This document shows, piece after piece, positions 47,281-57,376 of a stretch of 64,000 nucleotides of DNA; positions within the stretch are counted from its first letter, which is position 1; every line of letters starts with the position of its first letter. The stretch spans positions 62,001 to 126,000 of the forward strand of contig NZ_PGSG01000105.1 of NCBI RefSeq assembly GCF_002843305.1, written 5' to 3'. Position numbers and translations under genes: made by a program. The stretch is from Streptomyces barkulensis (GTDB taxonomy: Bacteria; Actinomycetota; Actinomycetes; Streptomycetales; Streptomycetaceae). The notes beneath the pieces are model-generated. The model searched no databases. It saw only the letters and a program-made list of their open reading frames with translations, and was not told the origin of the DNA.

Positions 47281-48824
47281 CCGCCCAGACCACTTCCCGG
47301 ACCACCTCCCACGGCACCTGCCCGGACCTGGAGACCTTCCGTACGCTGGCCAGGGACCGCCGCGTCATCCCGGTCACCCGGCGCCTGCTCGCCGACGGCG
47401 ACACCCCCATCGCGCTGTACCGCAAACTCGCCGCCGAGCGCCCCGGCACCTTCCTGCTGGAGTCGGCCGAGAACGGGCGCACCTGGTCGCGCTACTCCTT
47501 CGTCGGCGTGCGCACCTCCGCCACCCTCACCGTCCGCGACGGGCGGGCCCACTGGCTGGGCGCCCCGCCGGCCGGCGTCCCCGCGGACGGGGACCCGCTG
47601 GACGTCCTGCGCGCCACCGTCGAGGCCCTGCACACCCCCCGCGACCTGCACCGCGACGCCGATCTGCCGCCCTTCACCGGCGGCATGGTCGGCTACCTCG
47701 GCTACGACGTCGTGCGGCGTCTGGAGCGCATCGGCGACAGCACCCGCGACGACCTGGGACTGCCCGAGCTGACCATGATGCTCACCTCCGACCTCGCGGT
47801 GCTCGACCACCGCGACGGCACGGTGCTGCTGATCGCCAACGCCATCAACCACAACGACCTCGACACCGGAGTGGACGAGGCCCACGCCGACGCCGTGCGC
47901 CGTCTGGACGCCATGGCCGCCGACCTCGCCCGGCCCGCGCCCGCCATGGCCGCCCCGCTGCCGGCGCCCGAGCTGCCCGAGTACGCGGCCCTGTGGGGCG
48001 GAGCGGTCTACCGGGAAGCGGTGGAGGAGATCAAGGAGCGCATCCGAGCGGGCGAGGCGTTCCAGGTGGTGCCCTCGCAGCGCTTCCAGGCGCCCTGCCC
48101 GGCGAGCGCGCTGGACGTCTACCGCGTGCTGCGCGCCACCAACCCCAGCCCGTACATGTACCTGCTGCGCCTGGACGGCTTCGACGTCGTCGGCTCCAGC
48201 CCCGAGGCCCTGGTGAAGGTCGAGGACGGGCACGCGATGATGCACCCCATCGCCGGGACCCGCCCGCGCGGCGCGACCCCGCAGGAGGACGCGGCCCTGG
48301 CCGAGGAACTGCTGGCCGACTCCAAGGAGCGCGCCGAGCACCTGATGCTCGTCGACCTGGGCCGCAACGACCTGGGCCGGGTCTGCGAGCCCGGCAGCGT
48401 CGAGGTCGTGGACTTCATGTCCGTCGAGCGCTACAGCCATGTGATGCACATCGTCTCCACGGTCACCGGACGGCTGGCGAAGGGCCGCACCGCCTTCGAC
48501 GCGCTCACCGCCTGCTTCCCGGCCGGCACCCTCTCCGGCGCGCCCAAACCGCGCGCGATGCAGATCATCGAGGAGCTGGAGCCGACCCGGCGCGGCCTGT
48601 ACGGCGGCTGCGTGGGCTATCTGGACTTCGCCGGCGACGCCGACACCGCCATCGCCATCCGCACCGCGCTGCTGCGCGACGGGACGGCGTACGTCCAGGC
48701 GGGCGCCGGGGTCGTGGCCGACTCCGACCCCGCGGCGGAGGACACCGAGTGCCGCAACAAGGCCGCGGCGGTGCTCAGGGCGGTGCACACCGCCGGACGG
48801 CTCGGCGGTAGCGTGGTGGAGTGA
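47277..48824 (+). CDS. trpE: Anthranilate synthase component I TrpE
   Basis: A 515-aa chorismate-using enzyme giving anthranilate, partnered by TrpG (not in window). The N-terminal feedback site has [18 protein letters not shown]. The catalytic domain has [48 protein letters not shown], and [23 protein letters not shown] near residue 420. It overlaps hisI and the following membrane protein (GTGA). No attenuator is evident, as transcription starts upstream of hisI. Confidence 0.96.
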   Translation: MTAQTTSRTTSHGTCPDLETFRTLARDRRVIPVTRRLLADGDTPIALYRKLAAERPGTFLLESAENGRTWSRYSFVGVRTSATLTVRDGRAHWLGAPPAGVPADGDPLDVLRATVEALHTPRDLHRDADLPPFTGGMVGYLGYDVVRRLERIGDSTRDDLGLPELTMMLTSDLAVLDHRDGTVLLIANAINHNDLDTGVDEAHADAVRRLDAMAADLARPAPAMAAPLPAPELPEYAALWGGAVYREAVEEIKERIRAGEAFQVVPSQRFQAPCPASALDVYRVLRATNPSPYMYLLRLDGFDVVGSSPEALVKVEDGHAMMHPIAGTRPRGATPQEDAALAEELLADSKERAEHLMLVDLGRNDLGRVCEPGSVEVVDFMSVERYSHVMHIVSTVTGRLAKGRTAFDALTACFPAGTLSGAPKPRAMQIIEELEPTRRGLYGGCVGYLDFAGDADTAIAIRTALLRDGTAYVQAGAGVVADSDPAAEDTECRNKAAAVLRAVHTAGRLGGSVVE

Positions 48825-49489
48825 TTTCCCCGCACACGCCCCCTTCCTCCCCCGAGCCCGCCCCTCGTCCCGCGGACTCCCCGAGAGCGCGTCGCGCGCT
48901 CGGCGCCGCGCTGACCGCCGGCGCGCTGGGCGCCACCGCGGTGCTCGTGGCCGCCGGGCAGGTCTGGGGCGAGGGCACCGCCGTCCTGGCCCGCGGCGAG
49001 GTGCCCGTCCGGGTCGAGGGCGGCGAGGTGACCGGGTTGCCCAGCGCCCTGGCGCTGGTCGGCCTCGCCGCGCTGGTCGCCGTCTTCGCCGTACGCCGTG
49101 CCGGCCGCGCGCTGGTCGCCGCGCTGCTGGCGCTGTGCGGCGCGGGCACCGTCGCCGCCGCCCTCCTGGGGGCGGGCGACCGGAGCGCGCTGGAGGCGAA
49201 GGCGGCCGAGGCCGGCGGGCTGACCCGGGGCGTGGTCGAGGCCGTCTCCTTCGGCCCGTGGCCCTATGTCGCCGCCCTGGGCGGCGCCGGGCTGCTGGCC
49301 GCCGGGCTGCTGGCCCTGCGCCACGGGAGCCGCTGGCCCGCGATGTCGGGCCGCCACGAGCGCGCGGGCGGCGCCGGGCCGGCCGCGGGCCGCCGCGCGG
49401 CCCCCGATCCGGACCGTCCCGAGGAGCTGTGGAAGGCCCTGGACCGCGGAGAGGACCCCACCACCGGGAGCGGCGGAAACCGCTCCTGA
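48821..49489 (+). CDS. Trp biosynthesis-associated membrane protein
   Basis: A 222-aa protein of the TIGR02234 (Trp_oprn_chp) family. After a Pro-rich start there are four membrane helices (residues about 27-46, 70-88, 92-115 and 148-168). The loop [17 protein letters not shown] is typical. GTG 48821 overlaps the trpE stop and TAGCGT at 48809-48814 lies six bases before it. Function unknown; the family always sits between trpE and trpC. Confidence 0.88.
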   Translation: MISPHTPPSSPEPAPRPADSPRARRALGAALTAGALGATAVLVAAGQVWGEGTAVLARGEVPVRVEGGEVTGLPSALALVGLAALVAVFAVRRAGRALVAALLALCGAGTVAAALLGAGDRSALEAKAAEAGGLTRGVVEAVSFGPWPYVAALGGAGLLAAGLLALRHGSRWPAMSGRHERAGGAGPAAGRRAAPDPDRPEELWKALDRGEDPTTGSGGNRS

Positions 49490-49537
49490 CACAATGGCCG
49501 GTGAGCGAGCCCAGATCGGACCTACGAGGAGCACTCA

Positions 49538-49780
49538 ATGGCGGGCAACAACCACGGACACACCCCTGCCGCCTGGACCGGCGTCACCATCGCGTTCATC
49601 GGCTTCTGCGTCGCCTCGGTCTTCACCGTGATGGCCGAGCCGGTGTGGTTCTGGGTCGGTGTGGCCATCACCCTCCTCGGCGGTGTCGCCGGCCTGGTCA
49701 TGCGCTCGATGGGCATGGGTCAGCCGGAGGAGTCGCACGGCCGCCGCCTGGACCAGTCCAAGGAGCGGGTGGAGGCCTGA
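49538..49780 (+). CDS. HGxxPAAW family membrane protein
   Basis: An 80-aa small membrane protein. It begins [13 protein letters not shown], the signature that names the family, followed by two helices and a charged tail. The ribosome site CGAGGAGC lies ten bases before ATG 49538. It is found in actinobacterial trp clusters; function unknown. Confidence 0.88.
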   Translation: MAGNNHGHTPAAWTGVTIAFIGFCVASVFTVMAEPVWFWVGVAITLLGGVAGLVMRSMGMGQPEESHGRRLDQSKERVEA

Positions 49781-50027
49781 CGGGCCGCCGGCGGGCCGCC
49801 CCGGGCGGCTCGTCCCGGCGCGGCGCCGCCCCGGGCGGCACCGCGCTTGTCCGTGTCCGGCCGCTCCGGGCGGCGGCACGGCGATACCGCCCGGTATGTG
49901 GGACCGGTCCGCCCGGATGCGGGTTCCGCGTCCCGGGCCGGATACCATCGCAGTGCGTGACCGTGTGTCCGGACAAGCCCCGCGCCCGCCGCAGGGGCCC
50001 GAGCCAGCCAGGAAGGGGGCCGCTCGC
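49781..50027. other. Intergenic region upstream of trpC
   Basis: About 250 bases with no convincing gene. The trpC ribosome site AGGAAGGGGG lies near 50010-50020. GATACCATCG at about 49941-49950 may contain a -10. No terminator-like stem was recognised. Confidence 0.35.
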
Positions 50028-50834
50028 GTGAGCGTGCTCGACGAGATCATCGACGGGGTCCGCGCCGACCTCGCCGAGCGGCAGGCGCGTGTGGGCCTCG
50101 ACGAGCTCAAGGAGCGCGCGGCCCGTGCGCCGCGCCCGCGCGACGGCGTGGCCGCCCTCAAGGGCGAGGGCGTCAAGGTCATCTGCGAGGTCAAGCGCTC
50201 CAGCCCCTCCAAGGGGGCGCTGGCCGCCATCGCGGACCCGGCCGCCCTCGCCGCCGACTACGAGGCGGGCGGCGCCGCGGTCATCTCGGTGCTGACCGAG
50301 CAGCGGCGCTTCGGAGGCTCGCTGGCCGACCTGGAGGCGGTGCGCGGACGGGTGGACGTCCCCGTGCTGCGCAAGGACTTCATCGTCACCTCCTACCAGC
50401 TGTGGGAGGCCCGGGCCCACGGAGCCGACCTCGCCCTGCTGATCGTCGCCGCGCTCGACCAGGACGCGCTGGTGTCGCTGGTGGAGCGTGCCGAGTCCAT
50501 CGGGCTGACCCCGCTGGTCGAGGTGCACGACGAGGAGGAGATCGAGCGCGCGGTGGACGCCGGGGCCAAGGTCATCGGCGTGAACGCGCGCAACCTCAAG
50601 ACCCTGGAGGTCGACCGCGGCACCTTCGCCCGGGTCGCCCCCGAGATCCCCGAGGGCGTCGTGAGGGTCGCCGAGTCGGGAGTGCGCGGCCCGCACGACC
50701 TGATCGCCTACGCCAACGAGGGCGCCGACGCGGTGCTCGTCGGCGAGTCCCTGGTCACCGGCAAGGATCCGAGGGCGGCCGTGGCCGACCTGGTCGCCGC
50801 CGGCGCCCACCCCGCCCTGCGGCACGGGAACTGA
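50028..50834 (+). CDS. trpC: Indole-3-glycerol phosphate synthase TrpC
   Basis: A 268-aa TIM-barrel enzyme converting CdRP to indole glycerol phosphate. The active-site elements are [14 protein letters not shown] near residue 52, VLRKDFIV near residue 113, [22 protein letters not shown], and [15 protein letters not shown] 50028 has a AGGAAG ribosome site. trpM follows 16 bases after. Confidence 0.96.
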   Translation: MSVLDEIIDGVRADLAERQARVGLDELKERAARAPRPRDGVAALKGEGVKVICEVKRSSPSKGALAAIADPAALAADYEAGGAAVISVLTEQRRFGGSLADLEAVRGRVDVPVLRKDFIVTSYQLWEARAHGADLALLIVAALDQDALVSLVERAESIGLTPLVEVHDEEEIERAVDAGAKVIGVNARNLKTLEVDRGTFARVAPEIPEGVVRVAESGVRGPHDLIAYANEGADAVLVGESLVTGKDPRAAVADLVAAGAHPALRHGN

Positions 50835-50850
50835 GACGGCAGCGACCGCG

Positions 50851-51003
50851 ATGGCCCTGTCCGCCCGCCTCGCCCCCGGCTGCCGCCCCCGCGGCTGCCG
50901 CGCGCCCGCTCGCCGGGTGCTGGGGCGGCGTGTGCGCTACCACATCGGCTGCGAGCCGGGCCAGATCAACGGCAGGCGATGGCCTGCCCGGGCCGGGCGC
51001 TGA
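50851..51003 (+). CDS. trpM: TrpM-like small modulator of Trp biosynthesis
   Basis: A 50-aa basic protein starting MALSARLAPGCRPRGCRAPA and ending NGRRWPARAGR. Its core (RGCRAPARRVLGRRVRYHIG, then EPGQINGRRW) matches what I recall of TrpM (formerly TrpX) encoded between trpC and trpB in S. coelicolor. There it modulates tryptophan synthesis and differentiation. It starts at ATG 50851 with a weak ribosome site, and the stop is TGA 51001-51003. The identification is from memory of the family. Confidence 0.8.
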   Translation: MALSARLAPGCRPRGCRAPARRVLGRRVRYHIGCEPGQINGRRWPARAGR

Positions 51004-51204
51004 GCGGCGTACCCCGCCCCGGCCGCCCGCCGGGCCGCCGACGGTCCGCGACCGCACCCGCGGCCGCGGCCGCGTACCCCGCGCCCCGGCCGCACCGCCG
51101 CACCCGCTCCTCCGGGCCCTCCCGGCTCCTCCGGGCCGGTGCGGCACACCGTCTCCCGTGACCATCCCTTTCTGGGGCGTGCGCCCCGACAAGGAGCATG
51201 TCGG

Positions 51205-52454
<1,250 letters not shown>

Positions 52455-52455
<1 letters not shown>

Positions 52456-53273
52456 TGGCGGGCCGGGCGGAACTGCTGGGACGCGTCCTGGCGACGGCGA
52501 AGGACGAGGGCCGGGCCGCGCTGGTGGGCTATCTGCCCGCGGGCTTCCCCACCGTGGACGGCGGCATCGCCGCCTGCACCGCCCTGCTGGAGGGCGGCTG
52601 CGACATCGTCGAGGTCGGGCTGCCGCACAGCGACCCGGTGCTGGACGGACCGGTCATCCAGACCGCCGACGACATCGCCCTGCGCGGCGGGGTGCGCATC
52701 GCCGACGTGCTGCGCACCGTGCGCGAGACGCACGCCGCCACCGGCGCGCCGGTGCTGTGCATGACGTACTGGAACCCCGTCGACCGCTACGGCGCCGAGC
52801 GGTTCGCCGCCGAGCTGGCCGAGGCGGGCGGCGCCGGCTGCATCCTGCCCGACCTGCCGGTCGAGGAGTCCGAGGTGTGGCGCAAGGCCGCCGAGCAGCA
52901 CGGCCTGGCGACCGTCTTCGTGGTCGCCCCCAGCAGCCGCGACGAGCGGCTGGCGAGGATCACCGAGGCCGGCAGCGGCTTCGTCTACGCGGCCTCCCTG
53001 ATGGGCGTCACCGGCACCCGCGAGTCGGTGGGGCAGGAGGCACAGGAACTGGTGCGCCGCACCCGCGCCACCACCGACCTGCCGGTCTGCGTCGGACTGG
53101 GCGTCTCGAACGCGCGGCAGGCCGCGGAGGTGGCGGCCTTCGCGGACGGCGTCATCGTCGGCTCGGCCTTCGTCAAGCGGCTGCTGGACCACGAGGAAGA
53201 CCCGGACGCCGGCCTGGCCGCGGTCCGCGAGCTCGCGGGCGAGCTGGCCGGGGGCGTACGGCGCCGCGGCTGA
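52455..53273 (+). CDS. trpA: Tryptophan synthase alpha chain TrpA
   Basis: A 272-aa TIM barrel that cleaves indole glycerol phosphate and channels indole to TrpB. The catalytic Glu is in DIVEVGLPHSDPVLDGPVIQ near residue 51, and the Asp in GCILPDLPVEES near residue 135. Phosphate-binding segments are VGLGVSNARQA and VIVGSAFVKRL. It is coupled to trpB by TGATG and ends before a strong terminator. Confidence 0.96.
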
Positions 53274-53303
53274 GCGGGGCCAAAGAGGCGAACGGCACGA
53301 GAA

Positions 53304-53348
53304 CGGGCCCGGGGGCGTACGGCGAACGGCCGCGCGCCCCCGGGCCCG
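53304..53348. terminator. Terminator after trpA
   Basis: A perfect 14-bp inverted repeat (53304-53317 and 53335-53348) lies between convergent trpA and the symporter gene. Confidence 0.75.
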
Positions 53349-53393
53349 CGCGTTTCCCGGGGGCTCGCGTACCCCCTCGGGGCCGTGCGCCGG

Positions 53394-54866
53394 TCAGGGA
53401 GCGTGCAGCCGCAGCACGGCACGCTCGGACCAGTCGGCCGGAACGCCGCGCAGCGAGACCGCGGTCATGGTGAGGAACGCCAGCGGAACGGTCCAGGCGG
53501 CGGGCTGGGCCAGCAGCACGGTCAGCCAGGCCGACGACGGCTGCGTCAGGGCGGACAGCACCGCGGCCCCCGTCGCCGTGACCACCCCGGTGGCCAGCCC
53601 GGCCGCCGCGCCCGCGACCGTCAGCCGCGTCCACCAGATGCCCAGCACCAGCAGCGGGCAGAACGTGGAGGCCGCCACCGCGAACGCCCAGCCGACCACC
53701 ACGTTGATGTCCAGGTGCGCCGCCGGCAGCGACAGCAGCACCGCCACCAGCGCACCCGCCGCCACCGCCAGGCGCAGCCTGGTCACCCCGCCGCCGAACA
53801 GATCGTGGGAGAGCCCGCCGGCCAGGGCCAGCAGCAGCCCGGAGGAGGTGGACAGGAACGCGGCGAACGCGCCGGTGGCCACCAGCGCCGTCAGCACGCT
53901 CCCCAGCGTCCCCGGCACGGCCACCCCCGGCAGGACGACGGAGACGGTGTCGGTGGCGTTGCTGTGCACCAGGTGCGGGGTCAGCACCCGCCCCAGCAGC
54001 CCGTAGACGGCCGGGAACAGGTAGAACAGGCCCAGCAGGCCGATCACCAGCACGGCCACCCGCCGGGCGGCCCGGGCCGTGGGGCTGGTGTGGAAGCGCA
54101 TGATCACATGGGGCAGCCCGATGGCGCCCAGCGTGGTGGCCAGCAGCACCGACCAGGTGGACAGCAGCGGCATCCCCGCCCCCTGGATGTCGATCAGCGG
54201 GCGGGTCCACTCCTCGGCGGCCGGGCCCGTCTCCCGGACCGGCCGCAGCGCCTCGGTGCGCGTGTCCGCGCCGACGTGCACGATCAGGTAGATCGCCGGC
54301 ACGGCGATGAAGGCCAGCTTGACCAGGTAGTGGAACGCCTGCACGTAGGTGGCCGACCGCATGCCGCCCACCGCGATCGACGCGCTCACCACCAGTCCGG
54401 CCAGCACCACGCCCACCCAGTACGGAGTGCCGCTGACCAGGCTCAGGACCACCCCGGCGCCCTTGAACTGCGGCACCAGGTAGAGCCACATGATCACCAG
54501 CACGATCACCCCGCACAGCTTGCGGATCGCAGGCGAGCCCAGCCGGTACTCGGCGAAGTCGGGCACCGTGAACGCCCCCGAGCGCCGCATCGGCCCGGCC
54601 ACCAGTGCCACCACCGCGACATACCCGGCGGTGAAGCCGACGGCGTACCACATCGCCCCGACGCCGTCCTTGAGCATCAGCCCGGCCAGACCGAGCACCG
54701 AGGCGGCCGACACGTACTCCCCGGCGATCGCCATGGCGTTCCAGCCGGGGGCGATACGGCGGGAGGCGACGAGGAAGTCCGGGCTGGTGCGGGCGGCGTG
54801 GACGCCGTACAGGCCGATGGCCAGGCTGGCGGTCAGGACCAGGCCGATCGCGGTCACGGCGGTCAC
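53394..54866 (-). CDS. Sodium:solute symporter (SSS family)
   Basis: A 490-aa polytopic protein with about 13 membrane segments. Family signs are DFLVASRRIAPGWNAMAIAGEYVSAASVLG near residue 30, GAGVVLSLVSG and, later, ATTLGAIGLPHVIMRFHTSPT, close to the ActP/MctP-type carboxylate transporters. I chose GTG 54866, which overlaps the stop of the small upstream gene (GTGA). It is the last gene of the kinase-regulator operon. The substrate is probably a short organic acid, by similarity only. Confidence 0.88.
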   Translation of the reverse strand: MTAVTAIGLVLTASLAIGLYGVHAARTSPDFLVASRRIAPGWNAMAIAGEYVSAASVLGLAGLMLKDGVGAMWYAVGFTAGYVAVVALVAGPMRRSGAFTVPDFAEYRLGSPAIRKLCGVIVLVIMWLYLVPQFKGAGVVLSLVSGTPYWVGVVLAGLVVSASIAVGGMRSATYVQAFHYLVKLAFIAVPAIYLIVHVGADTRTEALRPVRETGPAAEEWTRPLIDIQGAGMPLLSTWSVLLATTLGAIGLPHVIMRFHTSPTARAARRVAVLVIGLLGLFYLFPAVYGLLGRVLTPHLVHSNATDTVSVVLPGVAVPGTLGSVLTALVATGAFAAFLSTSSGLLLALAGGLSHDLFGGGVTRLRLAVAAGALVAVLLSLPAAHLDINVVVGWAFAVAASTFCPLLVLGIWWTRLTVAGAAAGLATGVVTATGAAVLSALTQPSSAWLTVLLAQPAAWTVPLAFLTMTAVSLRGVPADWSERAVLRLHAP

Positions 54867-55294
54867 GGGCCGTCCCCCGTGCCCGCACCCGTACCGGGCA
54901 CCGCGCCCGTGTCCACGCCCGCGGAGCTCTCCGCGCGCTCGGCGCGGCGCACATGGCACAGGGCGAGCAGCAGCAGCACCGGGTAGGTGGCCACCACCAG
55001 CACCAGCCACGACACCGGCACGCCCGCCACGTGGAGCCGGTCCAGCACCGGCAGCGCCGCGATCGTCCCGCTGGAGCCGAACAGCACCGTCCCCAGCAGT
55101 GCCACCGTCCGCAGCGCGGTGCGGCGCTGCGCGGCGAACACGGCTCGGGCGGCCTCGGCGTCGGCCGGCGCGGGCAGCGGCAGCAGCTGCGGATGGCGGC
55201 GGTGCCCGCGGGCCAGGGCGATACGGGTCTGCGGACTGGTGACCTTCACCCGGCGCGGTCCGCCGAGCTGACCGCCCTTGACCGGGCTCTTCAC
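54863..55294 (-). CDS. Small membrane protein, symporter partner
   Basis: A 143-aa protein with two membrane helices (residues about 60-82 and 92-113) preceded by a basic Arg/His-rich region. GTG 55294 overlaps the response-regulator stop, and its stop overlaps the symporter GTG. It occupies the place that DUF485 proteins occupy beside ActP, but is not clearly that family. It may assist the symporter. Confidence 0.78.
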   Translation of the reverse strand: MKSPVKGGQLGGPRRVKVTSPQTRIALARGHRRHPQLLPLPAPADAEAARAVFAAQRRTALRTVALLGTVLFGSSGTIAALPVLDRLHVAGVPVSWLVLVVATYPVLLLLALCHVRRAERAESSAGVDTGAVPGTGAGTGDGP

Positions 55295-56088
55295 CGGGCC
55301 GCCCGGCCCAGCCGGCCGCTGCGCGCCGCCTCCAGCAACTGCTCCTTCAGGCTCCGGGCATGCCGGCGGCTGACCGGCACGTCACCGGCCGGAGTGCACG
55401 CCACCAGCCCCGACGAACTGGTGACCCGCAGGTCGTGGACCCAGCCGACGGCCACCAGATAGCCGCGGTGCACCCGCACGAAGCCCGCCGGAGCCCATAT
55501 CTCCTCCAGATACGACAGCGACAGCCGGATCAGATGCGTGCCCTGCCCGGTGTGCAGCCGTATGTAGTCGCCGTGCGCCTCCACGAACTGGACGTCGTCG
55601 CGCCGCACGAACACCGTCCGGCGGCCGTGGTCGATCTGCACGACCGCCAGCTCGTCGCGCGGCCCCTCCGCGCCCTCCGCGCCGTCCGCGCCGCCGGACG
55701 ACGCGGCCCGCCGGGAGGTGCCGATCCGGGCCACCGACTCGGCCAGCCGCTCGGGCCGGACGGGCTTGAGCAGGTAGTCCACCGCCCCGATGCCGAACGC
55801 CTCGATGGCGTGGGACTCCGAGGCGGTGACGAAGACGATGGAGGGCGGCGCCGAGAGCTGGCTGATGACCCGGGCCACGTCCATGCCGTCCAGCCCCGGC
55901 ATGGAGATGTCCAGGAAGACGGCGTCGAAGGCGGTCGCGCCCAGCAGCTGCACCGCCCGGGCGCCGCTGTCGGCGGCGTACACCTCGCCGACCTCGGGTG
56001 TGTCCGCCAGGAGGTCGGCGAGCTCCTCGCGGGTGGACGCCTCGTCCTCGACGACGAGGACCTGAAGGGCCCGCGGCGCGCTGCTCAT
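55291..56088 (-). CDS. LytTR-family response regulator
   Basis: A 265-aa regulator: receiver domain at residues 8-125 with phospho-acceptor D60 in FDAVFLDISMPGLDG and K108 in LLKPVRP, then a LytTR DNA-binding domain (residues about 155-252; RTVFVRRDDVQFVEAHGDYIRLHTG, FVRVHRGYLV). ATG 56088 overlaps the kinase stop (ATGA). LytTR proteins bind pairs of direct repeats of the form ACCGTTnnG spaced about 21 bp; three such sites lie at 59596-59650. Confidence 0.94.
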   Translation of the reverse strand: MSSAPRALQVLVVEDEASTREELADLLADTPEVGEVYAADSGARAVQLLGATAFDAVFLDISMPGLDGMDVARVISQLSAPPSIVFVTASESHAIEAFGIGAVDYLLKPVRPERLAESVARIGTSRRAASSGGADGAEGAEGPRDELAVVQIDHGRRTVFVRRDDVQFVEAHGDYIRLHTGQGTHLIRLSLSYLEEIWAPAGFVRVHRGYLVAVGWVHDLRVTSSSGLVACTPAGDVPVSRRHARSLKEQLLEAARSGRLGRAAR

Positions 56089-57191
56089 TCCGTAACCACT
56101 CCTCGCATGAATCGCGGCACCCTGATGGTCACCTTGGTGCCGTTGCCGGGCGCGGTCTCGATGACGAGGCCGTACTCCGGGCCGTACACGGTACGGAGCC
56201 GCCGGTCCACGTTGGCCAGACCGACGTTCTTCGCGGGAGGGCCGACTCCGGCGAGGATCGCCCGTGCGAGTTCCGGCTCCATGCCCACGCCGTCGTCCTC
56301 GATCTCGATGACGCACAGCGGGCCCTCGCCGAACCCCGAGACGCCGATGTGTCCGGGTCCGGCCTTCTTCTCCAGACCGTGGCGCACGGCATTTTCCACT
56401 ATGGGCTGGACGACGAGGAAGGGTATGGCGACGGGAAGAATCTCCGGCGCCATCCGGACGGTGATCTCCATCCGGTCGTCGAACCGGGCGCGCTGCAGCT
56501 CCAGGTACGTCTGGGTGGCCTGGAGCTCGTCGGCGACCGTCACGTAGTCGCCGGCCGTGGAGAAGCTGTAGCGCAGATAGTCGGCGAAGTCGGTGAGCAG
56601 GCGGCGGGCGCGGCCGGGATCGGTGCGGATGTGCGCGGCGATGACGGCCAGGGAGTTGTGGACGAAGTGCGGGGAGATCTGGGCCCGCAGGGTGCGCAGG
56701 TCCGCCGCCGCGATCCGGGCGCGGGCGCTGCGCAGCTCGGTGTGGTCCAGCGCCTGCGACACCAGCTCGGCCACCTCGGCCACCTCGGCCTCGTCCAGCG
56801 CCCGCTCGTCCGCCGAGCCGCTGACCACCAGGCAGCCCGTCAGCTCGTCCGCCACCAGCAGCGGGGCCGCGCACAGCGGGGACTTGCGGAAGACGGTGCC
56901 GTGCTCGTACACCTGGGCGAGTACGGCGTCCAGATCGGTGCCCGGAGGCAGCGCGCCGTGCCGGGCGACGGGCCCGTCGAGATCGGCGAGCACGACGGCC
57001 TCGGCGCCCACCAGCCGCCGGATGCGGCGGGCCGCGGCCAGGGCCCGGCTGCCGTGCAGGCCGTCCTGGAGGTCCGCGCCGATCAGCCGCACCTCCCGCA
57101 GGACGCCCATGGTCCCGGGCAGGCCGGATCCGGCCGGGCCCGCCCGGCCCGCCCGCCCGCGGCGGGCGCCGATCCACGATCTCCTGGCCAC
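56085..57191 (-). CDS. LytS-type sensor histidine kinase
   Basis: A 368-aa kinase. Residues about 35-150 form a GAF-like domain (AARRIRRLVGAEAVVLADLDG) and no membrane helix is evident, so it is probably cytoplasmic or peripheral. The phospho-acceptor is H175 in AQISPHFVHNSL (His_kinase, PF06580 type), and the HATPase_c domain follows (PIVENAVRHGLE, IEDDGVGM, VGLANVDRRLRTVYG). GTG 57191 has TATACG at 57205-57200 eight bases upstream. It is coupled to the LytTR regulator by ATGA. Confidence 0.92.
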   Translation of the reverse strand: MARRSWIGARRGRAGRAGPAGSGLPGTMGVLREVRLIGADLQDGLHGSRALAAARRIRRLVGAEAVVLADLDGPVARHGALPPGTDLDAVLAQVYEHGTVFRKSPLCAAPLLVADELTGCLVVSGSADERALDEAEVAEVAELVSQALDHTELRSARARIAAADLRTLRAQISPHFVHNSLAVIAAHIRTDPGRARRLLTDFADYLRYSFSTAGDYVTVADELQATQTYLELQRARFDDRMEITVRMAPEILPVAIPFLVVQPIVENAVRHGLEKKAGPGHIGVSGFGEGPLCVIEIEDDGVGMEPELARAILAGVGPPAKNVGLANVDRRLRTVYGPEYGLVIETAPGNGTKVTIRVPRFMRGVVTE

Positions 57192-57222
57192 AGTGCGACC
57201 GTATAACGCGACAAATGGCGAT

Positions 57223-57257
57223 GGGGAGTCCTTCGAACCTGCTTCGAAGGACTCCCC
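57223..57257. promoter_or_regulatory. 15-bp inverted repeat upstream of the LytS kinase
   Basis: GGGGAGTCCTTCGAA and its complement (57223-57237 and 57243-57257) frame a 5-base loop, about 18 bp upstream of the kinase -10 (57205-57200). A separate terminator for the upstream symporter is present at 57336-57362, so this could be an operator or a second terminator. Confidence 0.6.
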
Positions 57258-57335
57258 AAGGGCCCGGTGGCGGGACCGGCGCCATGATGTGGGGGGTCAC
57301 GCCGGTGCACAAGCACCCGCCACCGGGGGCCCGAA

Positions 57336-57362
57336 GGGCCCGCCGGGGGGATGGGCGGGCCC
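57336..57362 (-). terminator. Terminator of the ActP/MctP gene
   Basis: GGGCCCGCC (57336-57344) and GGCGGGCCC (57354-57362) form a 9-bp stem just after the stop at 57377 on the minus strand. Confidence 0.55.
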
Positions 57363-57376
57363 GGTCCGGGGTGCGG

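Noticed and set aside
49659-50027. N-terminal extension of trpC through the spacer.
   Set aside because: The additional residues are shadow-like and the GTG at 50028 has a good ribosome site and starts the conserved domain.
51004-51204. A possible tryptophan attenuator leader before trpB.
   Set aside because: The only short frame (GTG 51158) contains a single Trp codon and no terminator/antiterminator pair was evident.
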